DNA from: Delphinapterus leucas
Lineage: Eukaryota > Chordata > Mammalia > Artiodactyla > Monodontidae
Length of the DNA stretch: 64,000 nucleotides
Assembly: GCF_002288925.2 (NCBI RefSeq)
Contig: NW_022098024.1
Location: 1,122,063-1,186,062 of the forward strand
Direction of reading: 5' to 3'
The notes under the pieces were generated by a model, which was not told the origin of the DNA, ran no database searches, and saw only the letters and a list, made by a program, of their open reading frames with translations. Made by a program: the position numbers and the translations under genes. Positions 35,335 through 47,560 of the stretch are shown here, piece after piece. How positions within the stretch are numbered: position 1 is the stretch's first letter; each line of letters opens with the position of its first letter.

Positions 35335-35941
35335 TTTTGGGTTTTTTTTTAACATCTTTATTGGAGTATAGTTGCTTTACAATGTTGTGTTAGTTTCTGC
35401 TGTATAACAAAGTGAATCAGCTGTACGTATACATATATCCCCATATCCCCTCCCTCTTGCGTCTCCCTCCCACCCTCCTTATCCCACCCCTCTAGGTAGG
35501 CACAAAGCACTGAGCTGGTATCCCTGTACTATGTGGCTGCTTCCCCCTAGCTATCTATTTTACATTTGGTAGTGTATGTATGTCCATGCCACTCTCTCAC
35601 TTCGTCCCAGCTTACCATTCTGCTTCCCCGTGTCCTTAAGTCCATTCTCTACATCTGTTTCTTTATTCCTGTCCTGCCCCTAGGTTCTTCAGAACCATTT
35701 TTTTTTAGATTCCATATATATGTGTTAGCATACAGTATTTGTCTTTCTCTTTCTGACTTACTTCACTCTGTATGACAGACTCTGTGTCCATCCACCTCAC
35801 TACAAATAATTCAATTTCGTTTCTTTTTATGGCTGAGTAATATTCCATTGTATATGTGTGCCACATCTTCTTTATCCATTCATCTGCCAAAGGATTGCTT
35901 CCATGTCCTGGCTGTTGTAAATAGTCCTGCAATGAATATTG

Positions 35942-36357
35942 TGGTACATGACTCTTTTTTTTTTTTTTTTATGTACCTCCATTAATATCAAAGATTTAGT
36001 CTTCAAAACAAGTCTTACTTAATGATAATTTATTTTCCTCTTTTTAAAAATTTATTTATTTATTTTTGTCTATGTTGGGTCTCTGTTGCAGTGCATAGGC
36101 TTCTCATTGTCGTGGCTTCTCTTGTTGCAGAGCACAGGCTCTAGGCATGCAGGTTTCAGTAGTTGTGGAACGTGGGCTCAGTAGTTGTGGCTTGTGGGCT
36201 CTAGAGCTCAGGCTCAGTAGTTCTGGCGATGGGCTTAGTTGCTCTGCAGCATGTGGGATCTTCCTGGGCCAGGGCTCGAACCTGTGTCCCTTTCATTGAC
36301 AAGTGGATTCTTAACCACTGCACCACCACGGAAGCCTCGTACATGACTCTTTTTGAA
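35942..36357 (-). mobile_element. CHR-type SINE, long class, with 3' transduced sequence and TSD, inside L1 ORF2
   Basis: A TSD (GTACATGACTCTTTTT at 35943-35958 and 36341-36356) bounds the whole insert. Read on the minus strand, the SINE body runs from about 36340 to 36047 and ends in its own AAATAAATAAATAAAT tail. About 75 bases of unrelated sequence follow (about 35977-36047), and then a second, pure A tail of about 18 bases next to the TSD. This layout indicates a SINE transcript that read through its tail into flanking DNA and was then inserted. Confidence 0.88.
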
Positions 36358-38152
36358 TTATGGTTTTCTCAGGGTATATGCCCAGGTAGTGGAATTGCTG
36401 GGTCATATGGTAGTTCTATTTTTAGTTTTTCAGGGAACCTCCATACTGTTCTCCATAGTGGCTGTACCAATTTACATTCCAACCAACAGTGTAGGAGGGT
36501 TCTCTTTTCTCCATACCCTCTCCAGCTTTTATTGTTTGTAGATTTTTTGATGATGGTCATTCTGACCAGTATGAGGTGATATCACATTGTAGTTTAGCAT
36601 TTCTCTAATGATTAGTGATGTTGAGCATACTTTCATGTGTTTGTTGGCAATCTGTATATCTTCTTTGGAGAAATGTCTATTTAGGTCTTCTGCCCATTTT
36701 TGGATTAGGTTATTTGCTTTTTTCATATTGAGCTGCATGAGCTGCTTTTATATTTTGGAGATTGATCCTTTGTCAGTTGCTTAATTTCCAAATACGTTCT
36801 CCCATTCTGAAGGGTGTCTTTTAGTCTTGTTTATGGTTTCCTTTGCTGTGCAAAAGCTTTTAAATTTCATTAGGTCCCATTTGTTTATTTTTGTTTTTAT
36901 TTCCATTTCTCTAGGAGGTGGGTCAAAAAGGATCTTGCTGTGATTTATGTCATAGAGTGTTCTGCCTAGGTTTTCCTCTGAGAGTTTTATAGTGTCTCAC
37001 CTTACATTTAGGTCTTTAATCCATTTTGAGTTTATTTTTGTGTATCATGTTAGGGAGTGTTCTAATTTCATTCTTTTACATATAGCTGTCCAGTTTTCCC
37101 AGCACCACTTACTGAATAGGCTTTCTTTTCTCCATTGTATATTCTTGCCTCCTTTATCAAAGATAAGGTGACCATAGGTGTGTGGGTTTATCTCTGGGCT
37201 TTCTATCCTGTTCCATTGATCTATATTTCTGTTTTTTGTGCCAGTACCATACTGCCTTGAATACTGTAGCTTTGTACTATACTCTGAAGTCAGGGAGCCT
37301 GATTCCTCCAGCTCGGTTTTTCTTTCTCAGTATTGCTTTGGTTATTCGGGGTATTTTGTGCTTCCATACAAATTGTGAAATTTTTTGTTCTAGTTCTGTG
37401 AAAAATGCCATTGGTAGTTTGATAGGGATTGCATTGAATCTGTAGATTGCTTTGGGTAGTACAGTCATTTTCACAATGTTGATTCTTCCAATCCAAGAAC
37501 ATGGTATATCTCTCCATCTGTTTGTATCATCTTTAATTTCTTTCATCAGTGTCTTAGAGTTTTCTGCATATAGGTCTTTTGTCTACTTAGGTAAGTTTAT
37601 TCCTAGGTATTCATTTTGTTGCAGTGATAAATGGGAGTGTTTCCTTAATTTCTCTTTCAGATTTTCAATCATTAGTGCATAGGAATGCAAGAGATTTCTG
37701 TGCATTAATTTTGTATCCTGCTACTTTACCAAATTCATTGATTAGCTCTAGTAGTTTTGTGGTAGCATCTTTAGGATTCTCTATGTATAGTATCATGTCA
37801 TCTGAAGACAGTTTTACTTCTTTTCTGATTTGGATTCCTTTTATTTCTTTTTCTTCTCTGATTGCTGTGGCTAAAACTTCCAAAACTATGTTGAATAATA
37901 GTGGTGAGAGTGGGCAACTTTGTCTTGTTCCTGATCTTAGTGGAAATGGTTTTAGTTTTTCACCAGTGAGAACGATGTTGGCTGTGGGTTTGTCATATAT
38001 GGCCTTTATTATGTTGAGGTAAGTTCCCTCTATGCCTACTTTCTGGGGTGGGCTTATCATAAATGGGTGTTGAATTTTGTCAAAAGCTTTTTGTGTATCT
38101 ACTGAGACGATCATATGGTTTCTCTCCTTCAGTTTGTTAATACGGTGTATCA

Positions 38153-38347
<195 letters not shown>

Positions 38348-38487
38348 TCAGGGTGATGGTGGTTTCGTAGAATGAGTTTGGGAGTGTTCTTCCCTCTGCT
38401 ATATTTTGGAAGAGTTTGAGAAGGATAGGTGTTAGCTCTTCTCTAAATGTTTGATAGAATATGCCCGTGAAGCCATCTGGTCCTGGG

Positions 38488-38731
38488 CTTTAGTTTGTCG
38501 GAAGATTTTTTTTTTTTTTTTTTTTTTGGTACACGGGCTTCTCACTATTGTGGCCTCTCCCGTTGTGCAGCACAGGGTCCGGATGCGCAGGCTCAGCGGC
38601 CATGGCTCACAGGCCCAGCCACTCCGCGGCATGTGGGATCTTCCCAGACCGGGGCACGAACCTGTGTCCCCTGCCTCGGCAGGCAGACTCTCAACCACTG
38701 CACCACTAGGGAAGCCCTGTTGGAAGATTTT
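38488..38731 (-). mobile_element. CHR-type SINE, short class, with TSD, inside L1 ORF2
   Basis: The body is about 38503-38716, reversed, with a long T run at the left and the head complement ending CTAGGGAAGCCC at the right. The TSD is TGTCGGAAGATTTTT at about 38488-38502 and TGTTGGAAGATTTTT at about 38717-38731, with one mismatch. It interrupts the ORF2 linker near the start of the RT domain. Confidence 0.93.
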
Positions 38732-40169
38732 TAATCACAGTTTCAATTTCAGTGCTTGTGATTAGTCTGTTTATTTTTTCTATTTCTTCCTGGTTCAGTC
38801 CCTGAAGGTAGTGCTTTTCTAAGAATTTGTCAGTTTCTTCCAGGTTGTCCATTTTATTGGCATATAGTTGTTTGTAATAATCTCTCATGATCCTTTGCGT
38901 TTCTGCAGTGTCAGTTGGTACTTCTCCTTTTTCATTTCTAATTCTATTGATTTGAGTCTATTCCCTTTTTTTCTTGATGAGTCTGGCTAATGGTTTATCA
39001 ATTTTGTTTATCTTCTCAGAGAACCAGCTTTTAGTTTTATTGATCTTTGCTATCATTTCCTTCATTTCTTTCTCATTTATTTCTGATCTGATCTTTATGA
39101 TTTCTTTCCTTCTGCTAACTTTGGGGTTTTTTTGTTCTTTCTCTAATTGCTTTAGGTGTAAGGTTAGGATTTTTATTTGAGATTTTTCTTGTTTCTTGAG
39201 GTAGGATTGTATTGCTGTAAACCTCCCTCTTAGAACCGTTTTTGCTGCATCCCATAGGTTTTGGGCCATTGTGTCTCCATTGCCATTTGTTTCTAGGTAT
39301 TTTTGTTTTTTTTCTTTGAGTTTTTCAGTGATCTCTTAATTATTTAGTAGTGTATTGTTTAGCCTCCATGTGTTTGTATATTTTACAGTTTTTTTCCTGT
39401 GATTGATATCTAGTCTCACAGTGCTGAGGTCAGAAAAGATACTTGATATGATTTAAATTTTCTTAAATTTACCAAGGCTTGATTTTTGACCCAGGATATG
39501 GTCTATTCTGGAGAATGTTCCATGAGCACTTGAGAAGAAAGTGTATTTTGTTGTTTTTGGACGGAATGTCCTAAAATATCAGTTAAGTTCATCTTGTTTA
39601 ATGTGTGATTTAAACCTTGTGCTTCCTTATTTATTTTCATTTTGGATAATCTGTCCATTGGTGAAAGTGGGGTGTTAAAATCCCCTACTATGATTGTGTT
39701 ACTGTCGATTTCCCCTTTTATGGCTGTTAGCATTTGCCTTATGTATTGAGGTGCTCCTATGTTGGGTGCATTAATATTTACAATTGTTACATCTTCTTCT
39801 TGGATTGATCCCTTGATCATTTTGTAGTGCCCTTCTTTGTCTCTTGTAATAGCCTTTATTTTAAAGTCTATTTTCTCTGATATGAGGATTGCTACTCCAG
39901 CTTTCTTTTGATTTCCATTTGCATGGAATATGTTTTTCCATCCCCTCACTTTCAGTCTGTATGTGTCCCTAGGTCTGAAGTGGGTCTCTTGTAGACAGCA
40001 TATATACAGGACTTGTTTTTGTATCCATTCAGCCAGTCTACGTCTTTTAGTTGGAGCATTTAATCCATTTACATTTAAGGTAATTATTGATATGTATGTG
40101 CCTATTACCGTTTTCTTAATTGTTTTGGTTTTGTTATTGGAGGTTTTTTCCTTCTCTTCTTTTTTCTGC

Positions 40170-41122
40170 TTAGAGAAGTTCCTTTAGCATTTGTAGTAAA
40201 GCTGGTATGGTGGTGCTGAATTCTCTTAGCTGTTGCTTGTCTGCAAAGGTTTTAATTTCTCCACTGAATCTGAATGAGATCCTTGCTGCATAGAGTAATC
40301 TTGGTTGCAGGTTCTTCTCCTTCATCACTTTAAATATGTCCTGCCACTCCCTTCTGGCTTGCAGAATATCTGCTGAAAGAACAGCTGTTAACCTTATGGG
40401 GATTCCCTTGTATGTTATTTGTTGTTTTCCCTTGCTGCTTTTTAGATTTTTTTTTTGTATTTAATTTTTGGTAGTTTGATTAATATGTGTCATGGTGTGT
40501 TTCTCCTTGGATTTATCCTGTATGGGACTCTCTGCGCTTCCTGGACTTGATTGACTATTTCCTTTCCCATATTAGAGAGGTTTTCAACTATAATCTCTTC
40601 AAATATTTTCTCAATCCCTTTCTTTTTCTCTTCTTCTTCTGGGTCCCCTATAATTCAAATGTTGGTACATTTAATGTTGTCCAAGAGGTCTCTGAGACTG
40701 TCCTCAATTCTTTTCATTCTTTTTTCTTTATTCTGCTCTACTGTGTTTATTTCTACTATTTTATCTTCCAGGTCACTTATCCATTCTTTTGCCTCAGTTA
40801 TTCTGCTATTGATTCCTTCTAGAGAATTTTTAATTTCATTTATTGTGTTCTTCATCATTGTTTGTTTTCTCTTTAGTTCTTCTAGGTCCTTGTTAAATGT
40901 TTCTTGTATTTTCTCCATTCTATTTCCAAGATTTTGGATCATCTTTAGTTTCATTACTCTGAATTCTTTTTCAGGTGGACTGCCTATTTCCTCTTCATTT
41001 GTTTGATCTGGTGGGTTTTTACCTTGCTTCTTCATCTGCTGCATATTTCTCTGTCTTCTCATTTTGCTTAACTTACTCTGTTTGGGGTCTCCTCTCGCAG
41101 GCTGCATGTTCGTAGTTCCCAT
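40170..41122 (-). pseudogene. LINE-1 ORF1 (RNA-binding coiled-coil protein), disrupted
   Basis: ORF1p is the trimeric RNA chaperone of the L1 particle. The first 155 codons (41122 down to 40655) are open. They start MGTTNMQPARG, continue with a basic, Gln-rich stretch and then a heptad-type coiled coil (EKIQETFNKDLEELKRKQTM and onwards). A TGA at about 40655 replaces the tryptophan expected at the start of the RRM-like region. A further TGA, a TAA and a one-base loss follow, so the RNA-binding half is lost. The stop expected for the full gene lies near 40170, giving about 317 codons, a normal length. Confidence 0.93.
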
Positions 41123-43000
41123 TGTTTTTGGTGTCTGCCCCCAGTGGCTAAGGTTGGTTCAGTGGGTGTGTAGGCTTCCTGGTGGAGGGGACTGGTGCCT
41201 ATGTTTTGGTGGATGAGGCTGGATCTTGTCTTGCTGGTGGGCAGGTCCATGTCTGGTGGTGTGTTTTGGGGTGTCTGTGAACTTATTATGATTTTATGTA
41301 GCCTCTCTCTTAAAGGGTGGGGTTGTGTTTCTGTCTTGCTAGTTGTTTGGCATGGGGTTTCCAGCACTGGAGCTTGTTCGTCATTGAGTGGAGCTGGGCG
41401 TTAGCACTGAGATGGAGATCTCTGGGAATTTTCTCGCCCACTGATATTACGTGGGCCTGAGAGGTCTCTGGTGGTCCAGTGTCCTGACGCAGCACTCCCA
41501 CCTCAGAGGCTCAGGCCTGACACCTGGCTGGAGCACCAAGACCTGTTCAGCCACATGGCTCAGAAGAAAAGGGAGGAAAAAGAAAGAGAGAGAGAAAAAA
41601 TAAATGAATAAAATAAAATAAAATAAAATAAAATAAAAAACAATTAAAATTAAATAAGTAAAAAATTTAAAAAAGGAAGAGAGCAAGCAAACCAATAAAT
41701 CCACCAATGATAACAAGTGCTAAAAACTATACTAAGATAAACATAAAAATCTGAAACTAGTCAGTTGCATACAGCAAACCCCAAGTCTACAGTTGCTCCC
41801 AAAGTCCACCTCCTCATTTTGGGATGATTCGTTGTCTATTCAGGTATTCCACTGATGCAGGGTACATCAAGTTGATTGTGGAGATTTAACCCGCCGCTCC
41901 TGAGGCTGCTGGGAGAACTTTCCCTTTCTCTTCTTTGTTTGCACAGCTCCTGGGGTTCAGCTTTGGATTTGGCCCCGCCTCTGCATGTAGGTCTCCTGAG
42001 GGCATCTGTTCCCCGTCCAGACAGGACGGGGTTAAAGGAGCCGCTGATTACGGGGCTCTGGCTCACTCAGGCCACGGGGAGGGAGGGGTACGGATGCGGG
42101 GCGAGCCTGCGGCGGCAGAGGCCGGCGTGAGGTTGCAACAGCTTGATGCTCGCCATGTGTTCTCCCGGGGAAGTTGTCCCTGGATCACGGGACCCTGGCA
42201 GTGGCGGGCTGCACAGGCTCTCAGGAGGGGAGGTGTGGATAGTGACCTGTGCTCACACACAGGCTTCTTGGTGGCTGGAGCAACAGCCTTAGTGTCTCCT
42301 GCCCGTCTCTGGTGTCCGTGCTGATAGCCATGGCTCACGCCTGTCTCTGGAGCTTGTTTAGGCAGTGCTCTGAATCCCCTCTCCTCACCACCCCGAAACA
42401 ATGGTCTCTTGCCTCTTAGGCAGCTCCAGACTCTTTCCTGGACTCCCTCTTGGTTAGCCGTGGCACACTAGCCCCCTTCAGGCTGTGTTCACGCCGCCAT
42501 CCCCAGTCCTCTCCCTGGGATACGATCTCCGAAGCCCGAGCCTCAGCTCCCAGCGCCTGCCCCGGCGGGTGAGCAGACAAGCCTCTCGGGCTAGTGAGTG
42601 CCGGTCAGCCCTGATCCTCTGTGTGGGAATCCCTCCGCTTTTCCCTCCGCACCCCTGTTGCTGTGCTCTCCTCCATGGCTCCGAAGCTTCCCCCTCCGCC
42701 ACCCGCAGTCTCTGCCCGCGAAGGGGCTTCCTCGTGTGTGGAAACTTTTCCTCCTTCACAGCTCCCTCCCACTGGTGCAGAGCCCGTCCCTATTCTTTTG
42801 TCTCTGTTTATTCTTTTTTCTTTTGCCCTACCCAGGTACGTGGGGAGTTTCTTGCCTTTTGGGAAGTCTGAGGTCTTCTGCCAGCGTTCAGTAGGTGTTC
42901 TGTAGGAGTTGTTCCACATATAAATATATTTTTGATGTATTTGTGGAGAGGAAGGTGATCTCCATGTCTTACTCCTCCGCCATCTTGAAGCTCTTCCTCT
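41123..43000 (-). promoter_or_regulatory. LINE-1 5' UTR with internal promoter
   Basis: This is GC- and CpG-rich (about 41830-43000), unlike its surroundings, and carries the YY1-type CAAGATGGCGG at its outer end, which positions L1 transcription starts. About 41123-41830 is a less GC-rich spacer before ORF1 and holds an (AAAAT)n run. The long open frames on both strands (up to 168 codons at 42605-43111) reflect CpG-rich composition and are not genes. Confidence 0.85.
41598..41640. repeat. (AAAAT)n microsatellite inside the LINE-1
   Basis: About seven AAAAT units lie between the 5' UTR and ORF1. Confidence 0.95.
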
Positions 43001-43110
43001 AATTTCTATAAAAGAAGGAATCCCATATCTTCGATTCATTGCTGTGTTCCCATGTTCTAAAAGAGTGCCAGGCAAAGAGTAGGTATTCAAAAAACAGACC
43101 ATCAGACCCA
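43001..43110 (+). mobile_element. LINE-2 3' end, right part
   Basis: TTTCTATAAAAGAAGGAATC, CATTGCTGTGTTCCCATGTT, then AGTGCCAGGCAAAGAGTAGG and TATTCAAAAA complete the L2 interrupted at 35334. Confidence 0.82.
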
Positions 43111-43229
43111 AAAAAAAGTAAAAGAAAATCTCTACTGATTGTACAAATTAATGAACTCTAGGAACTCCAAGAAACCTCCTGCCACCAAAACTCAAAATAG
43201 AATTTGCAGTTTCAAACGGAGGTTGTAGA

Positions 43230-43690
43230 GATGTGCAGTAGATAATTTCCAAAGATGAAATTATCAATTCCTTCCCTTCCTATATACTATATCACTTTTC
43301 AGTCAAAAGATAAAATTTATTTCCCTTTTCCTCCTTTGCATGCTGGCCCTATAGTTTCCTTTGACCAAACAAATGCAGTAGAATTGATGTTCTGGGACTT
43401 TCATGCCCAGTCTTAAGACTGGGAGCTTCTACTACTCTCTTGGGCTAGACCATCAGTTAGTTAGACACTGTGCGGAGAGAGGCTTAGGATGGTGACAGGC
43501 CGTCATGGATATTCCAGCCCTAGTGAAGCTCCCAGCTGACTCTAGTGGTAGGAGTAACTCCAATCAATGAACTTCCTGGATGAGGTCTGCCAGAATTCCC
43601 GACCCAGAGAACCGTGGGAAATTATTGTTGTTTTAAACCACTCCATTTCTATGTGGTCTCTTATGTAACAATAGATAACTGAACCTTATA
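43230..43690 (+). mobile_element. MLT1-like LTR relic (ERVL-MaLR)
   Basis: Blocks in order: TTTGCATGCTGGCCCTATAG, AGACTGGGAGCTTCTACTAC, GATATTCCAGCCCTAGTGAA, GAGGTCTGCCAGAATTCCCG, and a terminal TTGTTGTTTTAAACCACTCC then AACAATAGATAACTGAACC. These follow the 3' half of an MLT1 LTR. No internal region is attached. Confidence 0.65.
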
Positions 43691-44370
43691 GCCGATGTAA
43701 AAACATAAAGCAGAAAGGGGTTAGGAACACAAGCAGCAAGGCTACTTCTTTGAGAGGAATATAACTCTTGCCTAGTCACAGTGTCTTTGCAAACAGTGTG
43801 GGCTGCACAGGCAGTCAAAGGAAACACAAACATGGGCTGTCAGCTTGCTGCCATGGCCCCCCCAAAATAACATGATATTGGGGACCATTTGCATGGTGAT
43901 GTTTCGGCACAGAACTGAGGTGGCAGAATGAATTCCAGGTGTGGACAGTGTCAACTCCACAAAACAGCAAACAAGTATTAGCTTCAGTGTTCAGTTTGAG
44001 TTCAGAATGCCAACTCAGGATGCAGCCTGAGAAGTCACCAGGGACATGAGGCATCAAAAGCTGCATTTTATGTCGGGCACCAAGGAGCGAGAAGCAGAAA
44101 AAGGGGTCAACATAGTTAAGAGATGGGGATCCGGGAGGAAGCCACGAGCGGGTTCTGACTGTGCTCTGTGATAGTTATGTCCTTATTGAGTGATTCCTGT
44201 AACTGTCCTGAAGGCACCATCTGGAGTTTGGCCCTTGCTGTGCAAGGTACACATTTCCCCTGAAGTGGACCCGGTTTCCCAAATTATGGAGCCACAAATA
44301 TATCAGGTATAGTTTCAAACAATCTTCAGTTTTAGAATAGTATTTTCAATTCAGAAGCTTTTTAAAAAAT
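43691..44370. other. Unassigned sequence
   Basis: Three short minus-strand frames (43633-43833, 43772-43960, 43815-44066) overlap in different phases and have no domain. No repeat is identified. Confidence 0.45.
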
Positions 44371-44598
44371 GTGATTGCCGGGCTTCCCTGGTGGCGCAGT
44401 GGTTGAGAGTCCGTCTGCCGATGCAGGGGACACGGGTTCGTGCCCCGGTCTGGGAAGATCTCACATGCCGCGGAGCGGCTGGGCTCGTGAGCCATGGCCG
44501 CCGAGCCTGCGCGTCCGGAGCCTGTGCTCCGCAATGGGAGAGGCCACAACAGTGAGAGGCCCGCGTACCGCAAAAAAAAAAAAAAAAAAGTGATTGCC
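44371..44598 (+). mobile_element. CHR-type SINE, short class, with TSD
   Basis: The body is 44380-44589: GGGCTTCCCTGGTGGCGCAG head, GGTTCGTGCC B box, pure A tail of about 17. The TSD GTGATTGCC is at 44371-44379 and 44590-44598. Few differences from the 63088 copy suggest it is young. Confidence 0.95.
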
Positions 44599-44754
44599 TT
44601 CTTTGAAGGCTTGAAAAGCTGGAGAAAGGAAGGAAATTGAGCTCTACCTAAAGACAACCTCTCCTTTACCCACCTCCCCATTCAGGGAACAGCTGCTTGA
44701 AATCCAGTTACCATTCTTTCTAGATTGACCTTCTTGACATGAGTATATCACCCC

Positions 44755-44885
44755 TCCTAGTAGCTCAGCTCCCCCATTTATAAAACTGGAGTCAAAATCC
44801 CTTCATCATAATGCTAGAATGTAAATTAAATAATTCGTTATTTGTTAAACAGTTTGAAAATGCTATGCATTGTTATTATTTCAAG
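44755..44885 (+). mobile_element. MIR SINE relic (3' half)
   Basis: AGCTCCCCCATTTATAAAACTGG, AGAATGTAAATTAAATAATT and TTTGAAAATGCTATGCATTG follow the MIR second half. Confidence 0.6.
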
Positions 44886-46685
44886 GGTAATTTACTTCTT
44901 CTGATTCATTCATAATTATTTCATCAAAGCATTGTTCAGTAAGAGCTGTTTGATGTGTAAAATGCCTTATGGGCATTCCCTATAAGACTTTTGTTGTCAA
45001 AATTATATGGAGACCTTGCCAACTGGAACTCATTTACACCCAAAAGGTTTGCAATAGTGAAGGTCTCAAATCACCCCCTTATGGGTCAGAGCCTGTTGGA
45101 AAATGAACAAATCCCAGAGCAGTGATTCATCTCTGAATTTGTCTATAATGGTTTCCTACCAGAAAATCAAATATGGACCAAAGCCAGGCCCAGGTAGCAA
45201 CTGGGAACCTGATCAAATTTGGTTTTGGCCTTTTTCCCTGATCCTTACACCATTCTGAGAACTCCTGCTTCCTCAGTTTCAGTTGCCAACTCAATCTTTC
45301 TGAAATTTACATATAGCTGTAGGTCATATTGGAAGGTTGATCTGCTACACTGAGTCCCTTAATGAAAGTAATCATGATGACCCCTGAATCCATTTGTCAA
45401 AGTTTTAAAAGTACTCCTTAGAGCAGAGGGACTGGAATAGTTAATCCCCGGTAGGCATGAGTCACAGCCTGAAACTGCCAACGATAAGAAATATCCTTGA
45501 AGTCAAGCCTTCTATTTAAAAAAAAAAAAACATGAAAAAGTTGATTTTTCTCTATACTATATATTCTTATTTATTTCAGTATAAAATTAATGTTTAAATT
45601 ATTTACTGTTTAGATTACATAATTTCTTCCCATTCCCACCCTCAGTTACTGGTTTTAGAATATCCATCATTTTTAGCTACTGTCTTTATAAATCTTCAAA
45701 CATGCTTCAGGAGTATCAACACCCCAGATGTAAAACCCAAATCGGTAACTTCTCTCAACTCCCCTGCTTGATTTTGCTTCTGGATTCCCCATGTTGGTAC
45801 ACGATCATTGCTCTAAACAAGCCACAAAATAACTGGGAATCATCCCAAACTCTGTCCTTATCCTCATGCCAAATTTAGTCACTCAGTGCCACTGATGCAC
45901 TGATTTTTACCTTATTTTAAATCAATTCCTTAAATTTTTTTTTCAACCATCCTGTATTACTTAAGGTACTTTCACTTCTAAGAAAGAGAAACTCAACCCA
46001 AAGTGCACTAAATATTAATGGAAACTTAGTGGCTCAAATAAATGAAAAATCTGGAAGCGGTAAGGGTTTCAATGGAGGTATGTTAAAGTAGCTTAATGAT
46101 ATTGTCAAAAACCAGCTTCTTTACGTCTATACTTTCCCTTTCCATGACATTATTTTGTTTTCAGTTGGTCCTCCCTCTTAATTAAGATGGTCTGCTTCAG
46201 CATCTAGGGCTATGCAGTTCCATATTTTCATCCTGCAGGAAGGACACCACTTCTCATAGCTCTCTGAATAAAATAAAAGTTTTCTTACCTCCAAAAAAAA
46301 CCTTCCAGCAAACAACTTCTTTTGTGGCTCGACTTGTATCACATGACTGTTCCCAAACCAGTCACTGTGGCTGAGGGATAAGATTTTCTGATTGGCTTAA
46401 GTTAATCAGATCTACCTGGAACTGACATTGGCATCAATCATATATGACTGGCTAATAATGGACATGGCAATCTCACTGTCCCCCACCACTTTTTTTGAAA
46501 TATGATTACCATAAAGTATGGGGAGTGGCAGTTGGGTGGCAAAGTATATGCTGACTCATCATCAATGCCTTATTTTGAGCATTTGTTATCTGCATGGAAT
46601 ACCTGAGAGTGGGAAGTTATTTTGCTACCCATCATCCATTTCCCTTTTTCTTAGCTGAACTTTCTGCCTCTGTGTCTTTCTCAAA
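44886..46685. other. Unassigned sequence, partly old repeats
   Basis: No gene is supported. About 45960-46440 looks like an old interspersed repeat of a family I cannot name (AGAAAGAGAAACTCAACCC, AAACTTAGTGGCTCAAATAA, then TGTTCCCAAACCAGTCACTG and CTGATTGGCTTAAGTTAATC). About 45650-45950 may be L2-derived. Confidence 0.4.
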
Positions 46686-46689
46686 CCAT

Positions 46690-47310
46690 CTATCCTCCAT
46701 GCTATCCCCAGAATAATCTTTCCAAGACATCATTATTTTTACATGACATCTACAGTTAAAACCATTAGGTGACCCCCCTCATTCACAAAGAGTGACTTTT
46801 AAGATGTGCTCTATGGGTTCAACCAGAAGACTTTTATTTTATCTGTTCTAATATTTTAGCTATGACTTTGTTTGAAGGGAAAAGGTTAAGGATAAAGTTT
46901 AAAAACCAGTGATCCACAGAATAAAGTTCAAGCTTGAACTTCCGTGATCTGGGCTTTTACTCCCTCTCTAACGTAGCTCCCCACCACACCCTCTCCATAT
47001 TTTATACGCCACTACTAGCTAGTTACCTATGGGTCTCCAAATAATCCATTCCCTCTACCTAGAATTCCTTTCCTCCACCAAACCTGACTAATCTGCCTAA
47101 AATCTGTATGTTCTTTCTTTAAAATCCATCTTGGCCATTAATACCTGAAGCCCAAGCAGTGCTGGTCAGACTTGCCGGTTATCATCACCCTGTATTGTTA
47201 ATATTAATAGGTATTATTATTTTTATAATATTTTCACCCCTAGCATTTAGTATGTCTCCTGGCATCTAAAAACTTCTAAGTTGAAATAAATAGAAATGAA
47301 TATAATTCCA
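46690..47310 (+). mobile_element. LINE-2 3' region
   Basis: The L2 order is readable: AGAATAATCTTTCCAAGACA, TAAAGTTCAAGCTTGAACTT then CCGTGATCTGGGCTTT, CTAGAATTCCTTTCCTCC, AAAATCCATCTTGGCC, and a tail with AGTATGTCTCCTGGCATC and AAATAAATAGAAATGAAT. Confidence 0.65.
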
Positions 47311-47329
47311 GTGGTGAAACTTGCCCCAC

Positions 47330-47560
47330 AGCATGGTGTAGCCAACACAGACTTTTGAATCACTCACTCATGGGCTTTCATTCCAGAGTTAACGACCTGC
47401 TCAGTGGGTCACTGCTGACAAATCATGTATTTTCTTTGAGACTTAGTTGTTGTTTTTCTGTTTATTTGTTCTGGGCTTTGGTTTTCATTTGTAAAAAGGG
47501 GAAAGTACTTGAGAAAGTTGGTGTGAGTATAAATTAAAATAATGGTTTTTTTTTTTACAT
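47330..47560 (+). mobile_element. MIR SINE relic
   Basis: CAGCATGGTGTAGCCAACAC, CAGACTTTTGAATCACTCAC, CTTTGAGACTTAGTTGTTG and TTTTCATTTGTAAAAAGGGG follow MIR order forward. Confidence 0.75.

Noticed and set aside
42063..43111. Cluster of open frames of 84-168 codons on both strands
   Set aside because: This is the CpG-rich 5' UTR of the full-length LINE-1; low stop density follows from composition.
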